A stretch of 64,000 bases of DNA from Melastoma dodecandrum (GCA_029817715.1 JARUPY010000539.1:967501-1031500), one strand, 5' to 3'. Positions 11,701 through 23,945 are shown, numbered from the stretch's first letter. Program-made: numbers and translations. Notes: generated from the sequence alone by a model not told the origin.

Positions 11701-11856
11701 ATGTTCACCGATGCCTCCCCAGAAACCGGTAAATGTCTTTTAAGTTTTCTAGTTGTGGCCGTTGCAGGGCTAGAACCTGCCGTTTCTGCAGCTTTAGTTC
11801 TGAACAGCACAGACAAGCCAATCCAAGAACTCAAAAGAAATCATGGGAGACCATGA

Positions 11857-12382
11857 AACGCTGGTGAGCTCATGCACAATTTATCACCCTCTTTGATCGA
11901 GTAACGTCACATGCTCAGGTTGATCAATAACGTTTTCCGCAGACAGGAAAATTGAGGCCAGGAGAAACTTGAAGTCAAACTCGAGCACGGCTTTCAGTTG
12001 TCCAGCTAGCACAAATTACTCCCCCATCAGGAGGATACATTTTGTAACAGCACTAGTACGATCAAACCCCTAATTCCACGTGCAAGTTTACCATCCAGTC
12101 GATATTTCACTTCAAAACAAATCAAATGCTAACCTTAACATACATGTTGATGCTGCAGGACGAGTATCACATGACAAGCAAAAGAAATGCGTCGAACAGT
12201 ACCTCAAAAGCAGCTCAGTTTAGCTTTAGTTACCACAGCCGATAATGAAAGTGAACCCAAGGCGCGCCCTACGGACAAAAACTACCAGTTTTGGGTACTT
12301 ATTGTCTTTCGCTGGAGCTCTTCAAGAAAAACGTGTTTCTGGGTATACTTCAGAGAATATAATAGAACGACAGTGCTTTCTT
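11857..12382. other. Convergent 3' region
   Basis: The + strand gene before it and the - strand E2 gene after it end towards each other here. It holds 3'UTR-like sequence only; nothing else recognised. Confidence 0.5.
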
Positions 12383-15300
12383 TTATATGTCGAGAAGGAG
12401 TCTACGAGGGTCCTCCACAACATCCTTGATGCGGCGCAAGAAAAAGACGGCCTCTCTCCCATCAATCAGTCTGTGGTCGTATGTGAGAGCGATGTACATC
12501 ATTGGCCTCGGCACAATGTTTCCACCAACGACCATCGGACGAGTTACAATAGAGTGCATTCCAAGAATAGCAGACTGAAAAGCCAGCATCAATTTCACAT
12601 ACATTAAACCAGAACAGGAATTTAAAGAAATGAAATCTTATGTAGGTGCGATCAAACAGAACACGGATAGAGCTGAGAATGAACCTGAGGTGGGTTGATG
12701 ATTGGGGTACTCAGAAGGCTACCATAAACACCACCATTAGATATGGTGAATGTCCCACCAGCCATCTCATCAATGGATATCGAGCCATCATTCGCCTTCT
12801 TGGCCAGAGTGTTGATCTCTTTCTCAATATCAGCGAAATTCATCTTTTCAGCATTCCGAATTACAGGAACCACAAGACCCTACGAGGAGCGGGAAGTGTT
12901 AATCCCTCAATCCAGTAGCTCAAGCATGAAAAAAAATCAATGTGCCCATCATTGGTCAATCCACCCAAATCTCGTTCCTTGAAAATTGGCCGAACAGACA
13001 CAATAGCATCTCCAGAGTTCCACTTGCCTTAAAATTTTCTAAGGAATCGACTAACTCAAGAGGAAATATTCAAAGTACTTGAATGTATGGTAACCAAAAT
13101 CAAACTACAATATGAATTGGGGTAATCACGGGGAACACTATTTTTAGAAAAAGGCTCACATACCTTAGGGGTTCCAACAGCAATACTAATATCTATGTAG
13201 TCTCTGTAAATGATATCATCCCCGTCAATTACTGCATTGATAATAGGTTGATTTTGGAGCCCACTGACAGCAGCCTGAAATATTTCATGTACAAAAAACA
13301 AAAAAGATAACGATAGAGAAATGATCTGCCCATATGATTTTGAATTCCATCTTCCTCTAGAATTAAGACCAGTTACCTTGACAAACCCGGACATAAGTCC
13401 TAACTTAACTCCATGCTTTTCAACAAAAGCATCCTTGTAGTCTGACCGGAGCTTCATTAAGTTTGTCCTGAGAATTGTGATGACAAGTGGGTTAGAAGAT
13501 AGAAATAAGGTGATAAAAATATGAACCATATAATCAAATGATCTATTCCAAACAATAACTACAGCTACATACAATAGTACTGAGGCAACCACCCACACAA
13601 GTTCAATCAACTAATAATGAGCCGATCTTTGCCAAATCGCATAAAAGTGAATTCAGGGGCAAGGAAAGAGAAATGAGCTCACATATCAACTTCATTAAAT
13701 GTGGTCAACAAAGCAAACGTATTCTGAGAATCCTTCAACCTAGCAGCAACCCGCTTACGGAGTCTAGTCATAGGAATCTGCAATTGAGAAGTTCTTGTTG
13801 AATGAAAGAGAGAGAACGGCAGGAAGAGATGTTCTGTGACGAGTTTGATTTTATGGCATCAGAAAGAGAACATACTCGTCTTTCTCTATCTTTTGGAGGA
13901 AGTTGTGGTTCTGTAGCAGATCTCTTGGGAGGAGGGACAGACACAGGAGTTTTCAGCTTCTCCTTTGCAGGAGGAGCTTCAACTTGGGTCTTCGGCTTTT
14001 CCTCAACCTTCTCAGCAGGAGGCGGGAAAGGAGCAGCTTTCTGGGATGCATCATCAGAAGGGGCCACATGAGACGTAGCACCTTCACCAGACTTTGATAT
14101 CACGGCTATTTTGGTTCCTGGTTCCACAGTTTCGCCTTCCTTTGCAACAAACTAAGAATTTTGTAGACATATGCAAAAAGGTGATGAGAATCCATATTAT
14201 TCAGGAAATAAATAGAACTCAAATTCATGGGCAACAGAGATATATTATGACACACCTTTTGGATCACGCCAGCTTCTGGACTAGTAACATCAATTGTCAC
14301 CTGATCGCGATGCAATTTCAAATTTTTAGTTATTCTCCAGCTTAATCTAAGAGCAATGTGGAGAAAACATCCTCTATTGCATGATTAACTCGATAAGCTT
14401 CAGTCACTACTTTGTTACACTTCTACACACCTTGTCTGTTTCTATTTGAGCAATCGGTTCATCCACTGCCACCCTGTCTCCAGGTTCTGCCCTCAATCAT
14501 GAAAAGCACAAATAGTCAGTTGTTCTAAAAGTTGAGCAAGAAAAAGGAGATGTCAAGTTAAAGAGGAAAGCATACTCTTCAAAAATGTTGCAAGAGTACC
14601 ATCGGAGATGGATTCTCCCATAAATGGGACGACGGCCTCAACCAAATCGTCTACAGAAATTGAGGCAAAATGGCTTCATTAGACCGTTCAGGTTAACCCA
14701 CAAAAGAGAAGCACATCCAGAGTAAAACATCTGACAAAAACAAATTATGCAGGCAGTTTTTTTGGTAGAAGTGGAAGATAATACTAGATTAGGCTTTTGT
14801 TACTATGCAGGCAGTCCAATATACACAATTCTCATTGTCGGCCCCTAGCCAGAAGGTAAGAACAAAATTACGATAAAGTGAATGGTGGTTCAACTCAACC
14901 CATATCAATACTCAAGTAAATTGCTCAATGATCTTGGAACCACCAACTTCTCTTAGTTTTCAAAGACCGGTTTAGCAGTATGGGAAGGAAAACACACCAC
15001 TATCTGAAGAAAACGACCTCCATTGCTGAAATGCATCCAAAGACGGGTTAATAAGAGCAACACTGCATGTGAAGCATGTCATCAGGGAAATCAATCGTTA
15101 AGTCGCAACCAACCAGACAAGCAGCGAGGGGAATGAGAAGCACATATTTACCTACTTGGCTTCAAAGCAGTCGCATGTCCTGCAGAATAAAAGTCTCTTA
15201 AAACCATCATTCGATCGATTAAAGAAAAGAACGAGACCACCTGCCATCCTCCACTTGCAAACAAAAACAAACCTTACCCCGAGAAGCGAGGTGGCAAATG

Positions 15301-15544
15301 TTGCGGGTGGGACGGTTCCCCAGGACAAATATCGACTCCTCTCCTATCAAAGATGCCCTCGGTCCACATACTCCAGCTCTGCTCTTCTGAAGCAAATGCC
15401 TTGCAGTCTATCAAAAATTGTAGCGACCCCCTTAGCATGAATCACCAAAAACTAAAGAATTTACGGAAAAATTAACAAATAAGTAAGTCTTACTGCAGCC
15501 GACGAGCTTCCGGAAGCGACTCCACGCCTTATAACACCTAACAT
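12383..15544 (-). CDS. 2-oxoglutarate dehydrogenase E2, dihydrolipoyl succinyltransferase
   Basis: Mitochondrial TCA-cycle enzyme core that transfers succinyl from lipoamide to CoA. Exons from 3' to 5': 12383-12574, 12685-12879, 13164-13274, 13377-13467, 13683-13777, 13876-14151, 14256-14300, 14431-14486, 14576-14650, 14998-15062, 15152-15179, a less certain one near 15280-15430, and first exon 15494-15544 ([17 protein letters not shown], a targeting start). The lipoyl domain reads [19 protein letters not shown], then the lipoyl-Lys site QIETDKVTIDV. A Pro/Ala/Lys linker (13876-14100) follows, then the catalytic domain with [33 protein letters not shown] and the active-site motif [15 protein letters not shown] near the C-terminus, ending LLLDI. 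Like the plant and animal OGDH E2 it has no peripheral-subunit domain. All phases agree; the transit-peptide exon is the weak point. Confidence 0.9.
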
Positions 15545-15959
15545 GTCAGCGATCACAACCAATGGGAGCTCCTTCTATTTCCAAAGTCAACAACGACTAG
15601 GTAAGCCCCAATTTCAAAGTTCAGAATTACTCTCCCACTTCCAAAAGTTCAGAATTCACAAAAACCAGAATGAAAACGTCCAAACAATAAAAAAAAATGA
15701 AAAACCGACATCGCATCCAACGTAAAAGATCGTTCGGGATTCAGACAAGACACGGACAAAACAATCTTGGACACGACAAAGAACCTTAAAAGGCACCACA
15801 GATTCCCAAACAGAAGAAACACGGCGGGATTATTACCCCAAGAAAAGAAAAACAAAGATGAGGTTTTGCTGCGGGCGGAGGGGGAGATCAGGGGTATGGC
15901 TAGGGTTTCTGGGCAGGAGAGGGGGGCGATTACGAACGAATTCGTTTCCAGGAAGGAGA

Positions 15960-15960
<1 letters not shown>

Positions 15961-15990
<30 letters not shown>

Positions 15991-15993
15991 AAA
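15961..15993 (-). repeat. GAA/TTC microsatellite in the E2 5' leader
   Basis: About eleven AGA/GAA units on the plus strand, which is TTC on the transcribed strand of the E2 gene. CT-rich tracts of this kind are common in plant 5'UTRs. Confidence 0.7.
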
Positions 15994-16333
15994 GGAAGAG
16001 GAGGAAAGGGCGGTTCTTGATGTTTCGAGCAGCCGGGACGACGGTCGGTTCCTTTCCCTTTAGCTTTGAAGGGTCAAATTTGGCCCTAGAAACGTGTATA
16101 GCTTTGATTGGAAGAAACAGTTGACAGGCCGCCTTATTCTGGGCCTAATCGGGTGAGCCCAATAAGTCCATTTAGTTTTTCAGGCCCTATCAGAAAGGCC
16201 CTGTTTCGCATCTATTGGAGATTGTGTAGGTAAGGGATACAGTTTTTGGTTCAACCCCATGCAGCCGTACATGCCTTCCAAAATAAGTTTTAACCATTGA
16301 CCCAACGAAATGAAGTAACCTAGACTGATTTTT

Positions 16334-16532
16334 GGTGGGGTGCGCCAGGCCAAGGCTTTAGTGCAACACCAAGGCGACGCGCGAGCAGGCCCAGTAGCAA
16401 GCTACTGTTACGGCCTACTCCCCCTAAAAAAATTAATTTAATATCATGTGGGCCGATGGCCCACGTATCAGATATTAAACTGATAAGAACAGATACTACA
16501 CTTGATCTTAGCCAAAAGGCCGAGAAAGGTAT
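16334..16532 (-). ncRNA. U2 spliceosomal snRNA
   Basis: Minus-strand RNA starts ATACCTTTCTCGGCC, followed by TTTTGGCTAAGATCAAGTG, the branch-point recognition region GTAGTATCTGTTC, stem IIa/b with TATCAGTTTAATATCTGATA, an Sm site (AATTTTTTT), and 3' stem-loops with GGGCCTGC and GCACTAAAGCCTTGGC. Length is close to the usual 196 nt of plant U2. Promoter elements in the next entry support a real gene and not a retro-copy. Confidence 0.96.
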
Positions 16533-16558
16533 GAGTTGGTAAGGAGGAGGGCCATCAG

Positions 16559-16609
16559 TTTTATAGTGGATGTTTTCCCTTTTGTTCACATAGCCACCCG
16601 ATGTGGGAC
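16559..16609 (-). promoter_or_regulatory. USE and TATA of the U2 snRNA gene
   Basis: On the minus strand the plant upstream sequence element GTCCCACATCG lies at 16609-16599 and TATAAAA at 16565-16559. The TATA is about 27 bp from the RNA 5' end, and the USE-TATA gap is about 33 bp. Plant Pol II snRNA genes use this four-helical-turn spacing, while Pol III (U6 type) promoters use about one turn less. Confidence 0.9.
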
Positions 16610-17045
16610 TTCTTGCAAAGCTTAGACAGTGCCTTCCATGAGATGCAAAAACGGGGGACACATCGGCTTATTTATACAATTATCAGGCATTTCAAAAGTA
16701 GTTTTAACTTTCACATTGTTATCGAAAATGTACACAGAAGCGGGGACTAGACGTACAGAAATAAAGTTTAGCCGTACGTGAAGAAGTGGTATAAACCAGC
16801 CCCCGTAAAGGAAGTCTTCTTCCGCCTTCAACTCAAGTCTCCAGCAAAGGCTTGAGCAGTTCTCTTCAGCGTCAAGTCCAGGACACTACTGGTTCTCTCA
16901 CTTGTGTTTTGTCGGCCACCGCCACATAGCAACTAGCTGTAGAACCGGCATGACGGGTGCACGCCTTTGCCCTGATCACATCGGGTTGACCTGAATCGTG
17001 CTCCATCCTGACCGCGGGAGGTTTTCTGATTGTTTTTGGCGTTTT
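16610..17045. other. Intergenic
   Basis: Upstream of U2 on one side and of the VPS33 remnant on the other. No gene seen. Confidence 0.4.
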
Positions 17046-18835
17046 ATCAGGGATCAGTCGCAGAAGGAACTCATCGCCATCCTCAGGAATGTGAGTTCCC
17101 GACTACGTTTCTATTTTTTTCTTGAACTGTCTGTTGACACGGGAGTTGAAATTTACGGGATTGCTCGGTGGATTTTACGACACGATGAATTTTTTTGTTT
17201 TGTTTAAATAAAGAATGTCGTGTGGTTGGATGAATTGTGTGAAATCTTGTGGGAGTCATGCGTTTTGATGGCGACAGATCCGGGGGAAGAAGTGTTTGAT
17301 CGTTGATCCGAAGCTCAGTGGATCCCTTTCTTTGATTATCCAAACTTCGCTTCTCAAGGTAATACTTTGTCAGGTTATGGGGGCGTCGGTTTCGGTTTCC
17401 TTCTTTAAGCAGTCTTGTGAGTGTTTCTTTTTTTTTATGCCGCAGGAACATAACCATTCATCAACAGATGCCGCTTCCCAGATTGGGTAAAAATGCAAAC
17501 CTCTAGCTGCAGAAGTCGGAATAGTGGAACTTCGGCACCTCAGCGGAGAGCCGATCCAAATGAAAGCTACGAAGTTGGTATATCTAGTTCGGTCGCAACT
17601 CAATATCGTGAAATTCATATGCTCCAATGTGCAGTGTGACGTGTCGAAAGGGATCCAGAGGGAGTACCATGTTTACTTCGTCCCTCGCCGCGCGGTTGCT
17701 TGTGAGAAGGTCGCAGGATTGATTTTGCTCCAAACTTAAAAGTTTTTTATTTTTCCAGTCCATGGGTGTTGAAGAGCTCGTTCTCAGGTTTTTGAGGAGG
17801 AAAAAGTCCATGAGTTGATGACATTTGGCGAGTACCCACTATATGTAGTTCCTCTGGATGAGGATGTTCTTTCTTTCGAGTTAGATCTTGCTTACAAAGT
17901 AAGCAATGACTTTCCATTTTTAAGTTTCGCTTGGTCAGTTGAAATTATTTTTATCCAGGCCTTTCCCTCACTTTTCTTTTCCTCCCTTGCAGGATTGTCT
18001 TGTTGATGGGGATACAAGTTCGCTCTGGCATATTGCAAAAGCTATTCACAAGCTTGAGGTAACCTTGCTCACGTGTCCTAATATATTTCATCCTAAAAGC
18101 CCCTGGATCTGGGAGCTCGTCTCTGCTCTGTTATTGCCTTTAACCGGTGTTGCACTTTCCAGTTAAAATTCATATATAGTTAGTTGGACATCATTGTTTA
18201 TGCTAGCTTTTAATAAGCGGAGGCGGAGCAGAATCTCAGTCTATCATGATAGTTAACGGCTTGCAAATGCTATCCTGCATTGATTTTTTATGAAGTGATT
18301 TATTGGTGGCTGCTTTTGTCGCAACTCTACAATGCAGTGGCATCCACCGCTTTCCTACCAGTTGTGTTTCCAAAAGATCTATTGCTTGCTGGAAGATATT
18401 TTATGATTTATTATATTGTCTCTTGTTTATATCAGGAGTGATGATTCTGGGCCAAAGAACAGGCATCTCAAAAAATTGTATTAATGGAAGAATTTTGTGG
18501 CTTTAAGTAGCCTCTTCTTTTGTGATATTGAATAGAGGCAAGATGGAAGTATGCAGAATAGATCAATGTTTAAGATGCTCGTGTTTTTTCCCATTTGAAA
18601 ATACAAGAATTCTCTGTCCGTAGCAGATCTTCTTCCAGGATTTTAATGTTTGCCAAATATTACGGTTATATCATATTCATGATCAGTATATGACAGCAAT
18701 TTAAATGTTGCATGTTGTCTCTCTAAATTTCTAACTTTATCTGTTTAATTACAGTCCAAATGATATCGCATATGTGTTTTCTGGATATGCGCCATTGAGT
18801 ATCCGCCTTGTTCAGAATGCTATTCGTTCTGGATG
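17046..18835 (+). pseudogene. VPS33: VPS33 (Sec1/Munc18) pseudogene with internal deletion
   Basis: Pieces with preserved splice sites: to 17090 (IRDQSQKELIAILRN), 17278-17358 (IRGKKCLIVDPKLSGSLSLII), 17513-17709 ([36 protein letters not shown] block), 17788-17898 (FEEEKVHELMTFGEYPLY), 17993-18058 (DCLVDGDTSSLWHIAKAIHK), and 18755-18835 ([18 protein letters not shown]). VPS33 is the SM protein of HOPS/CORVET for vacuolar fusion. The third exon is out of phase with the second. About 300 residues between LEF... and the DIAYVFSG block are missing, and the C-terminus after it is absent. Introns are kept, so this is a DNA-level copy or deletion and not a retro-copy. Confidence 0.88.
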
Positions 18836-19237
18836 GTAAGGTTTCCTGCATGTTTGATTGCAGTTTTTCCTACTTATCTTATAAGAGCTATTATGAATTT
18901 ATTTATTGTGAGGTGGCACAGTAATCTCTTTAACAGAAGCATTCGTGGAGACGCAAGGCTGACCTATGCAGGCTCTCCTGGTATTTGGTTTCCATTCTAT
19001 GGTTTGCCATTGTTGAGTTTGGTTTTCTTGTCGTGTGCTGAAACTTGTAACTTAAAGAAGAGAACGGTCATCCTCAACACGAGTGTTTTTTCTTTTCGGG
19101 GAGATTATATACTAAATCAAATACATTCTTTGCTGAGTCTAAAAGAAGGCAGGCATAATATATGACACTTTTGAATGAATATAAATTACAAGGAACGATA
19201 CGTTTAAGTAATTTTATTGGGTATGAGAACAGGCATG
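18836..19237. other. Intergenic
   Basis: Between the VPS33 remnant and the 3' end of the U-box gene. No feature recognised. Confidence 0.4.
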
Positions 19238-21755
19238 TCACGAAGACGAACTCGAGTTGATGCGCTGCAGCATTTCCAGGAGAGTCCCTGCTTTACGCTT
19301 CGCCCTATCAGTGCCGCTCTCCGACAACTCCCTCAAGGTCTCTTCTGCGTCGTGTTCTTTTGCAATCCTCAGCTGCTCTGCATCACTTGAGCATAGCGAC
19401 CAAAGAATAGCGACTGCATTCTCCCTGTTCCTCAGTGAACCAGTCCTCATGACTTCAACCAGGATAGGGATTGGTTCTGCCGCGCTTATGGATGTCTTCC
19501 CTTCTGGGTGACTCGCCAGAATAGCCAGGAGGGCCAGCGACTCATCCATCATTCCGCCCCCTACATCCTTCAAGAGCCTCATGAGTGGCTCAACAATGCC
19601 TGCCCTTATAGCCCTTGCCTTGTTCCCTTGATATATCGATAAGTTGAAAATGGCCGTTGCGGCATCTTTCTTCCCCCTCGGGGTTCCTTCGCAGAATAAC
19701 CTAATCAACGCGGGTATTGCTCCAGCAGCTCCAATTGCAACCTTGTTCTCATCGATGACAGACAAACTAAACAAAGTAGCAGCCGCGTTCTCTCTAGCTT
19801 CCATGCTCCCAGTCTTGAGAACTTGCACTATATCTGGTATAGCCCCTGCATTGACGATCGCACTCTTGTTGCCCTCATTTATGGAGAGATTCAGGAGCCC
19901 GGTGACGGCGTGCTCTTGTGTTCGGGAATCCGGTGATGACATCAGGTCAACGAGGAGAGGGATCGCACCAGCCTCGGCAATACAAACTCTGTTGTCGGCA
20001 TTCCTCTTAGCGAGCAGCCGAAGCTCTCCAGCCGCAGCCCTTTGCTGATCAGCATTCCCAATAGCTAATTTTTCCAACAGTGCGTCAATGGCCGCCCGGT
20101 CACACTCGGAGACCCCGCGGCCAGAATTCTTGCCCCGTGAAGTCCGGTTCTTTTCCGGAAGCTCAACACCATTGCTCTCGCACCACAGGGTAATCAGACT
20201 CTTCAAAACATAGTTAGGGGTCAAGGCCGTATGGAATAAGGTCTGCTGTGTCTTGGGGCATGTCTTGTGACCGGCATCAAGCCATCTCTGGATACAAGAT
20301 CTTTCGTACGTCTGCAATAATCACAACTCTGTCAGAACTATCCTCAACATTCCGAACAATGTGGATACTTGATCATGATGTACCTGTCCGGTCGATACTA
20401 TGACGGGATCTCTCATTAGCTCCAGAGATATGGGGCACCGGAAATCATCAGGTATGATAGGCGACCTGTGCTTCATGGGCTCCTTGTCGACCTCGGGTTG
20501 GTTTCCATCTGGGCTTTCTTGAAGAACACAATCCTTCAACTTCTTGAGCAAGGAAGTCATCTTCTCAAAGCAGTCCCCTGGATTCCCACCACACGAGATG
20601 ACAAGCTCGTGAATCGCAAGTGACTCTTTCTTCAAGTCATCAATCGTCCGGAGCTGAAGCTTCTCTGACAACCGTTTCAGCACGGCTGGATCAGGGTCCT
20701 CTTCCTTTCGTGCTATGTCCAAATCCATGACGAGCTGTAAATCAAGCGAGTCATTCCTTCCCTTTGCTCTTCTAAATTGAGCGTGAACCAGTTCAATCTG
20801 AGAAAAAACAAAGTTTCATCATAACCAGATTCAGAACAGCTACTACTTCCCATTTGGTAGATGCAGTTTCAACCACAGAGTTCACGAACAGTGAACGCAC
20901 CTGTTCTCGAACCTCCTCAGATATGTTGAGGTCTGCATAAGGGATCTTATTTAGAGCATCCTCGATTCGCTCTGTCGTCTCTTGGAACTTTAATGCAGTC
21001 TTGTCCCCTTGAAATGCCTACAATGTAAGAAAACCACAGAGTTGAACAAGAATCGGAAAATCTTTTTCCAAAGAACGATATTTTCAAATGATATAAAGAA
21101 ATACCATCACTTTTCCAACCACAAAGGTCACCTCCAGCACATCCTAAATTACGATCTAACAAGCTCTACCATAACCTCCTACTTCGAATTCAGCGCAGAA
21201 ATTAAGATCAGCGCCTCTTTGTCCGAGATATCCGCTATGACCAATCCAACCATGACAATAAGAACTCCAGACTCTCCCATGAAAGTGACCCACATCCACA
21301 TTCATCTAAACATCCTCTGCTAAACAAATAACCAAACCATAATTCCCAAAACTCAAGGCCTCCAAACAACAGCAAAACTGGGAATCAAGACAAAGCCAAT
21401 TTGCATCATCAACAGCCCTCACCTGATACAACTTACTCCCTTGAGTCACAGATTCCAGCAACACCTTAGCATCATCCAAGGCGCTCTTCAGAAGCTCAAA
21501 CCCTTCCAAACCTTCCTCTCCTGCTCCTCTTCCTCCTCTATCACTCGATCCTTTCTCTTCTCCTTCTCCTTCCTCGTCTTCTTCGTTCACATCCTTCAAC
21601 TCCTCAAACAAAGGGCTCAACAGCTTGATCCTCCGCGTCAGGTTACTCCCCACCTTCCTAAACACGCTCCTGCAATCCGGTAACCCACAAATCCCCCTAA
21701 TCGATTCTCTTATCGCATCGATCAGTTCCCCTCTCCTGCTCTCCCCTGACTCCAT
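19238..21755 (-). CDS. U-box E3 ubiquitin ligase with ARM repeats (PUB13/PUB14 type)
   Basis: Exons 21423-21755, 20901-21017, 20384-20797 and 19238-20311 join in phase to 645 residues. The order is a U-box N-terminal (UND) helical domain, an acidic insert [12 protein letters not shown] around residue 60, the U-box beginning [21 protein letters not shown] and continuing [10 protein letters not shown] (residues about 250-320), then ARM repeats from about 360 to 630 ([30 protein letters not shown] and similar), ending in a Ser run. The U-box recruits E2 and ARM repeats bind substrate; PUB13/14 relatives act in immunity and hormone turnover. The start [11 protein letters not shown] is chosen over an upstream in-frame ATG (21776) because the family starts there. 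Fully intact. Confidence 0.93.
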
Positions 21756-21775
21756 CTCTCCCTTCCCCCAAAGCA

Positions 21776-23000
21776 AGATCGATTCTTTCCCCTAGCCCGG
21801 AACAACCCGAGACAACAACCCGACCAAAGTATGGAACTTTGACTTTGCCCAGATGAAGGAATTGAAAAAATCAATACTGGGGTTCTTGGTGGGTCAGTTG
21901 GGATTGGCGGTGATCCTGAGGATTGGGAATTTTTGTCATGGGCTAAAAAGGAGGGATGGGGTTGAGCGAGTGGGTCTGAATAAATAAAATATTCGACGTT
22001 CGGAGATTATTTATTACTTAGTCTTGCTGCAGTTGGTAGTCGTTTGGTTTCGGTATCGGTGGTTGGCCTTCTGACTCTTGTCTTTACAGTTTCTTTGAGG
22101 AGGTAATGATGGGGTTTATTTTTTTTTACCATGTGTTGTCCGAGTGACATCAGCAATGACGACCCCCTTAATTCTCAAACCCACAACTACAAATTTGATT
22201 TTTATCAAAAGAAGCAAGAATCAAACCATTTGATATTGTGTTTTCCTCCTCTTCAAGAGTTGGTTTGATGATATCAGCAATTAGCATGTTACTACTGCAT
22301 TATTTAGAGACTCAAGAAGTTATGTTAACAATGTCAATAGTAATACTTAAAATAGGATTAGTATTGGCTGGCGTAGTGTCACATTCAGTGTCCCCAAACA
22401 TCTCTGTTTCTTTCTCCCTGATGATAAAATAAATTGTCATTTGGGGAGCACAAACGATGGTCTCGGAAGTTCAGCCGGGGAGAAGAGGAAATTAATTAGT
22501 TCTTTAGTCCATAGCCGGCTTTCTTTTAAGTAGGTGTCAGCGACGTGTATGGCGACAGCCGGGCGAATGATTAGTAGCCACTTGGAAGGCCGAGGATGGT
22601 TTCGTGAACTGTCTTGGTGATCTATCTCCGTCAGAAGTAACATAATCCCATGGCGGCTGTTCACATCTTCATGAGGCTTCCAGGGACGGCAACGGGTCAG
22701 ATCAACAGCTCGCCATTTCGTGTTTTGGAGTGTTGAGCAACAGGGACGAATTGTGAAACAAGCACTTCTGATGCAAAGTGATGTTCGCGGCCGCAGATCA
22801 CAGACAGGAAAGGCATATCTGTGGATGTGATGAGGCTCCCATTAATGCATACCAGAACACAATTTCGCCCATGATTTTCTTTTTAATTGGTCAGGACGAG
22901 GCAGTCTCTAGGCGATTTCCTGCCAAGAAGAACACCAACGAGGTTAGGAGGCAACGTAGTTTTTATCTCTTACTATGAGTATCGTAAAAGGCCCTTAAGT
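21776..23000. other. Upstream region of the U-box gene and intergenic DNA
   Basis: Plain AT-moderate sequence with a T-run near 22120. No gene, RNA or repeat could be supported. Confidence 0.4.
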
Positions 23001-23005
23001 TATAC

Positions 23006-23101
23006 CTGGAAGAGCTGATTGATGTTGTTGGCAGTTTTAGCAGATGCCTCGATGAAAAACCTCCCGTTTCTCTCGGCATAGTCCATCCCAGTCTTCATAC
23101 A
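23006..23101 (-). pseudogene. Rab5-like (RABF2/RHA1) exon fragment
   Basis: Minus strand reads [19 protein letters not shown] then NNINQLFQ, with an acceptor before (TTTTCAG) and a donor after (GTATAAC). This is the G5 (ETSAKT) region of plant Rab5 GTPases, where Thr of ETSAKT is Ala here. No other Rab exon is nearby, so it is an orphan exon. Confidence 0.75.
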
Positions 23102-23189
23102 CTGAAAACGTTCTACTTTAAGATTTGTTCTCGTATTTGTTCCAATAGTTATCCGAAATTTTTTGGAATAAAATATGGAGGTTTGTACG

Positions 23190-23417
23190 GAATTACCATT
23201 GGTTCGCAAAAAAGTTCTTGCAGATTCTCTTACTGATGAGGAGATTGAGTTTGGCGTCTTGCCTATGATAGGTGGGATCGAACAGGTTAATTACATCCTC
23301 ATCAGGAACCACATCATCTCCACGTGGCGTGCGAACGTGAATAGTTGGGTAGCTAAGGAGATTTTCCTGGATGTGGTTTCGAAGCATTGTCATGGATTGT
23401 TGGACACCTCTAATTAA
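23190..23417 (+). pseudogene. LDL1-type SWIRM domain fragment
   Basis: Reads [14 protein letters not shown], then [16 protein letters not shown], then WVAKEIFLDVVSKHCHGLLD and a stop. This matches the SWIRM domain of plant LSD1-like histone demethylase 1. The amine-oxidase domain is absent and the frame ends immediately. It is on the opposite strand to, and 90 bp from, the Rab fragment. Confidence 0.75.
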
Positions 23418-23475
23418 CAGGGGCATTGCAGTTGAATGTTGCCTTTCATCTATCCTCTAAATCTCTGCCATTTTC

Positions 23476-23945
23476 ATTATCTCAGAAAAGCCAAAATAAT
23501 GGGTAGAAGCAGCGGTCCCAGAGCACCTCCTAAGCCATCTACTGATGGCGGCAACATGATGGGGGATGTTCAGAATTTGAATCGATCAATTCCCGAACCA
23601 TCTGCGCCTGGTATAACATGAATATTTCACAATTATAAGCAGTTGATATGCCTGTACCAAAATACCAAATAGAATTCGCACGCCAGACAGAAAGCTGGTT
23701 CATGGAGCTTGTCTTAGACCTCGTCATAGTTCTGTAAAAGAGACATTCTTACTTTAACTTTGTTAAGTGAGGTGTCTGGTATCTTGGAGAGAATTACAAC
23801 TGAAAAGTGCAATTTATATTTGTTCAACCAAAGATATAATTTATTTAATGCTTCTGATGTTTCAGCCCAGTTTGCTACTGAGATAACGCGGCAAGTGGAG
23901 AACATTGGCATGCTTACTGATAGGTGTGTTTCTTCAATTTTTATC
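23476..23945 (+). pseudogene. Unidentified coding-like fragments
   Basis: One stretch (about 23500-23618) encodes GRSSGPRAPPKPSTDGG and NRSIPEPSAPG; another (about 23850-23925) encodes NASDVSAQFATEITRQVEN followed by IGMLTDR, with a branch/acceptor-like TTTCAG inside. The composition looks like real protein exons but I cannot name the parent gene. They lie in the same 1-kb cluster as the Rab and LDL1 fragments. Confidence 0.35.

Larger units (their letters stand above)
10791..11856 (+). pseudogene. Decayed DUF3783-type plastid protein gene
   Basis: Recognisable pieces in order: a transit-peptide-like start MALNSPTNQILSFSTYSSR (10791), VVVPTTASGSG in another frame (about 10920), VPSELMEDDSKFFIPLNAE with a donor (about 11100-11168), IQQLLKDMDGEFMK with both splice sites (11363-11404), YCTENMVTSSLGDTV (about 11480), LSGLTGEEM, and LEPAVSAALVLNSTDKPIQEL (about 11770). 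These match a plant family with a DUF3783 domain. The exon normally reading YGPPALLLLGF is absent, the first exon is frameshifted, and the end is out of frame after QEL, where an intact member would continue EIMGDHE. Two 39-bp tandem duplications interrupt it. The family assignment rests on short motifs, so it is moderate. Confidence 0.6.
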
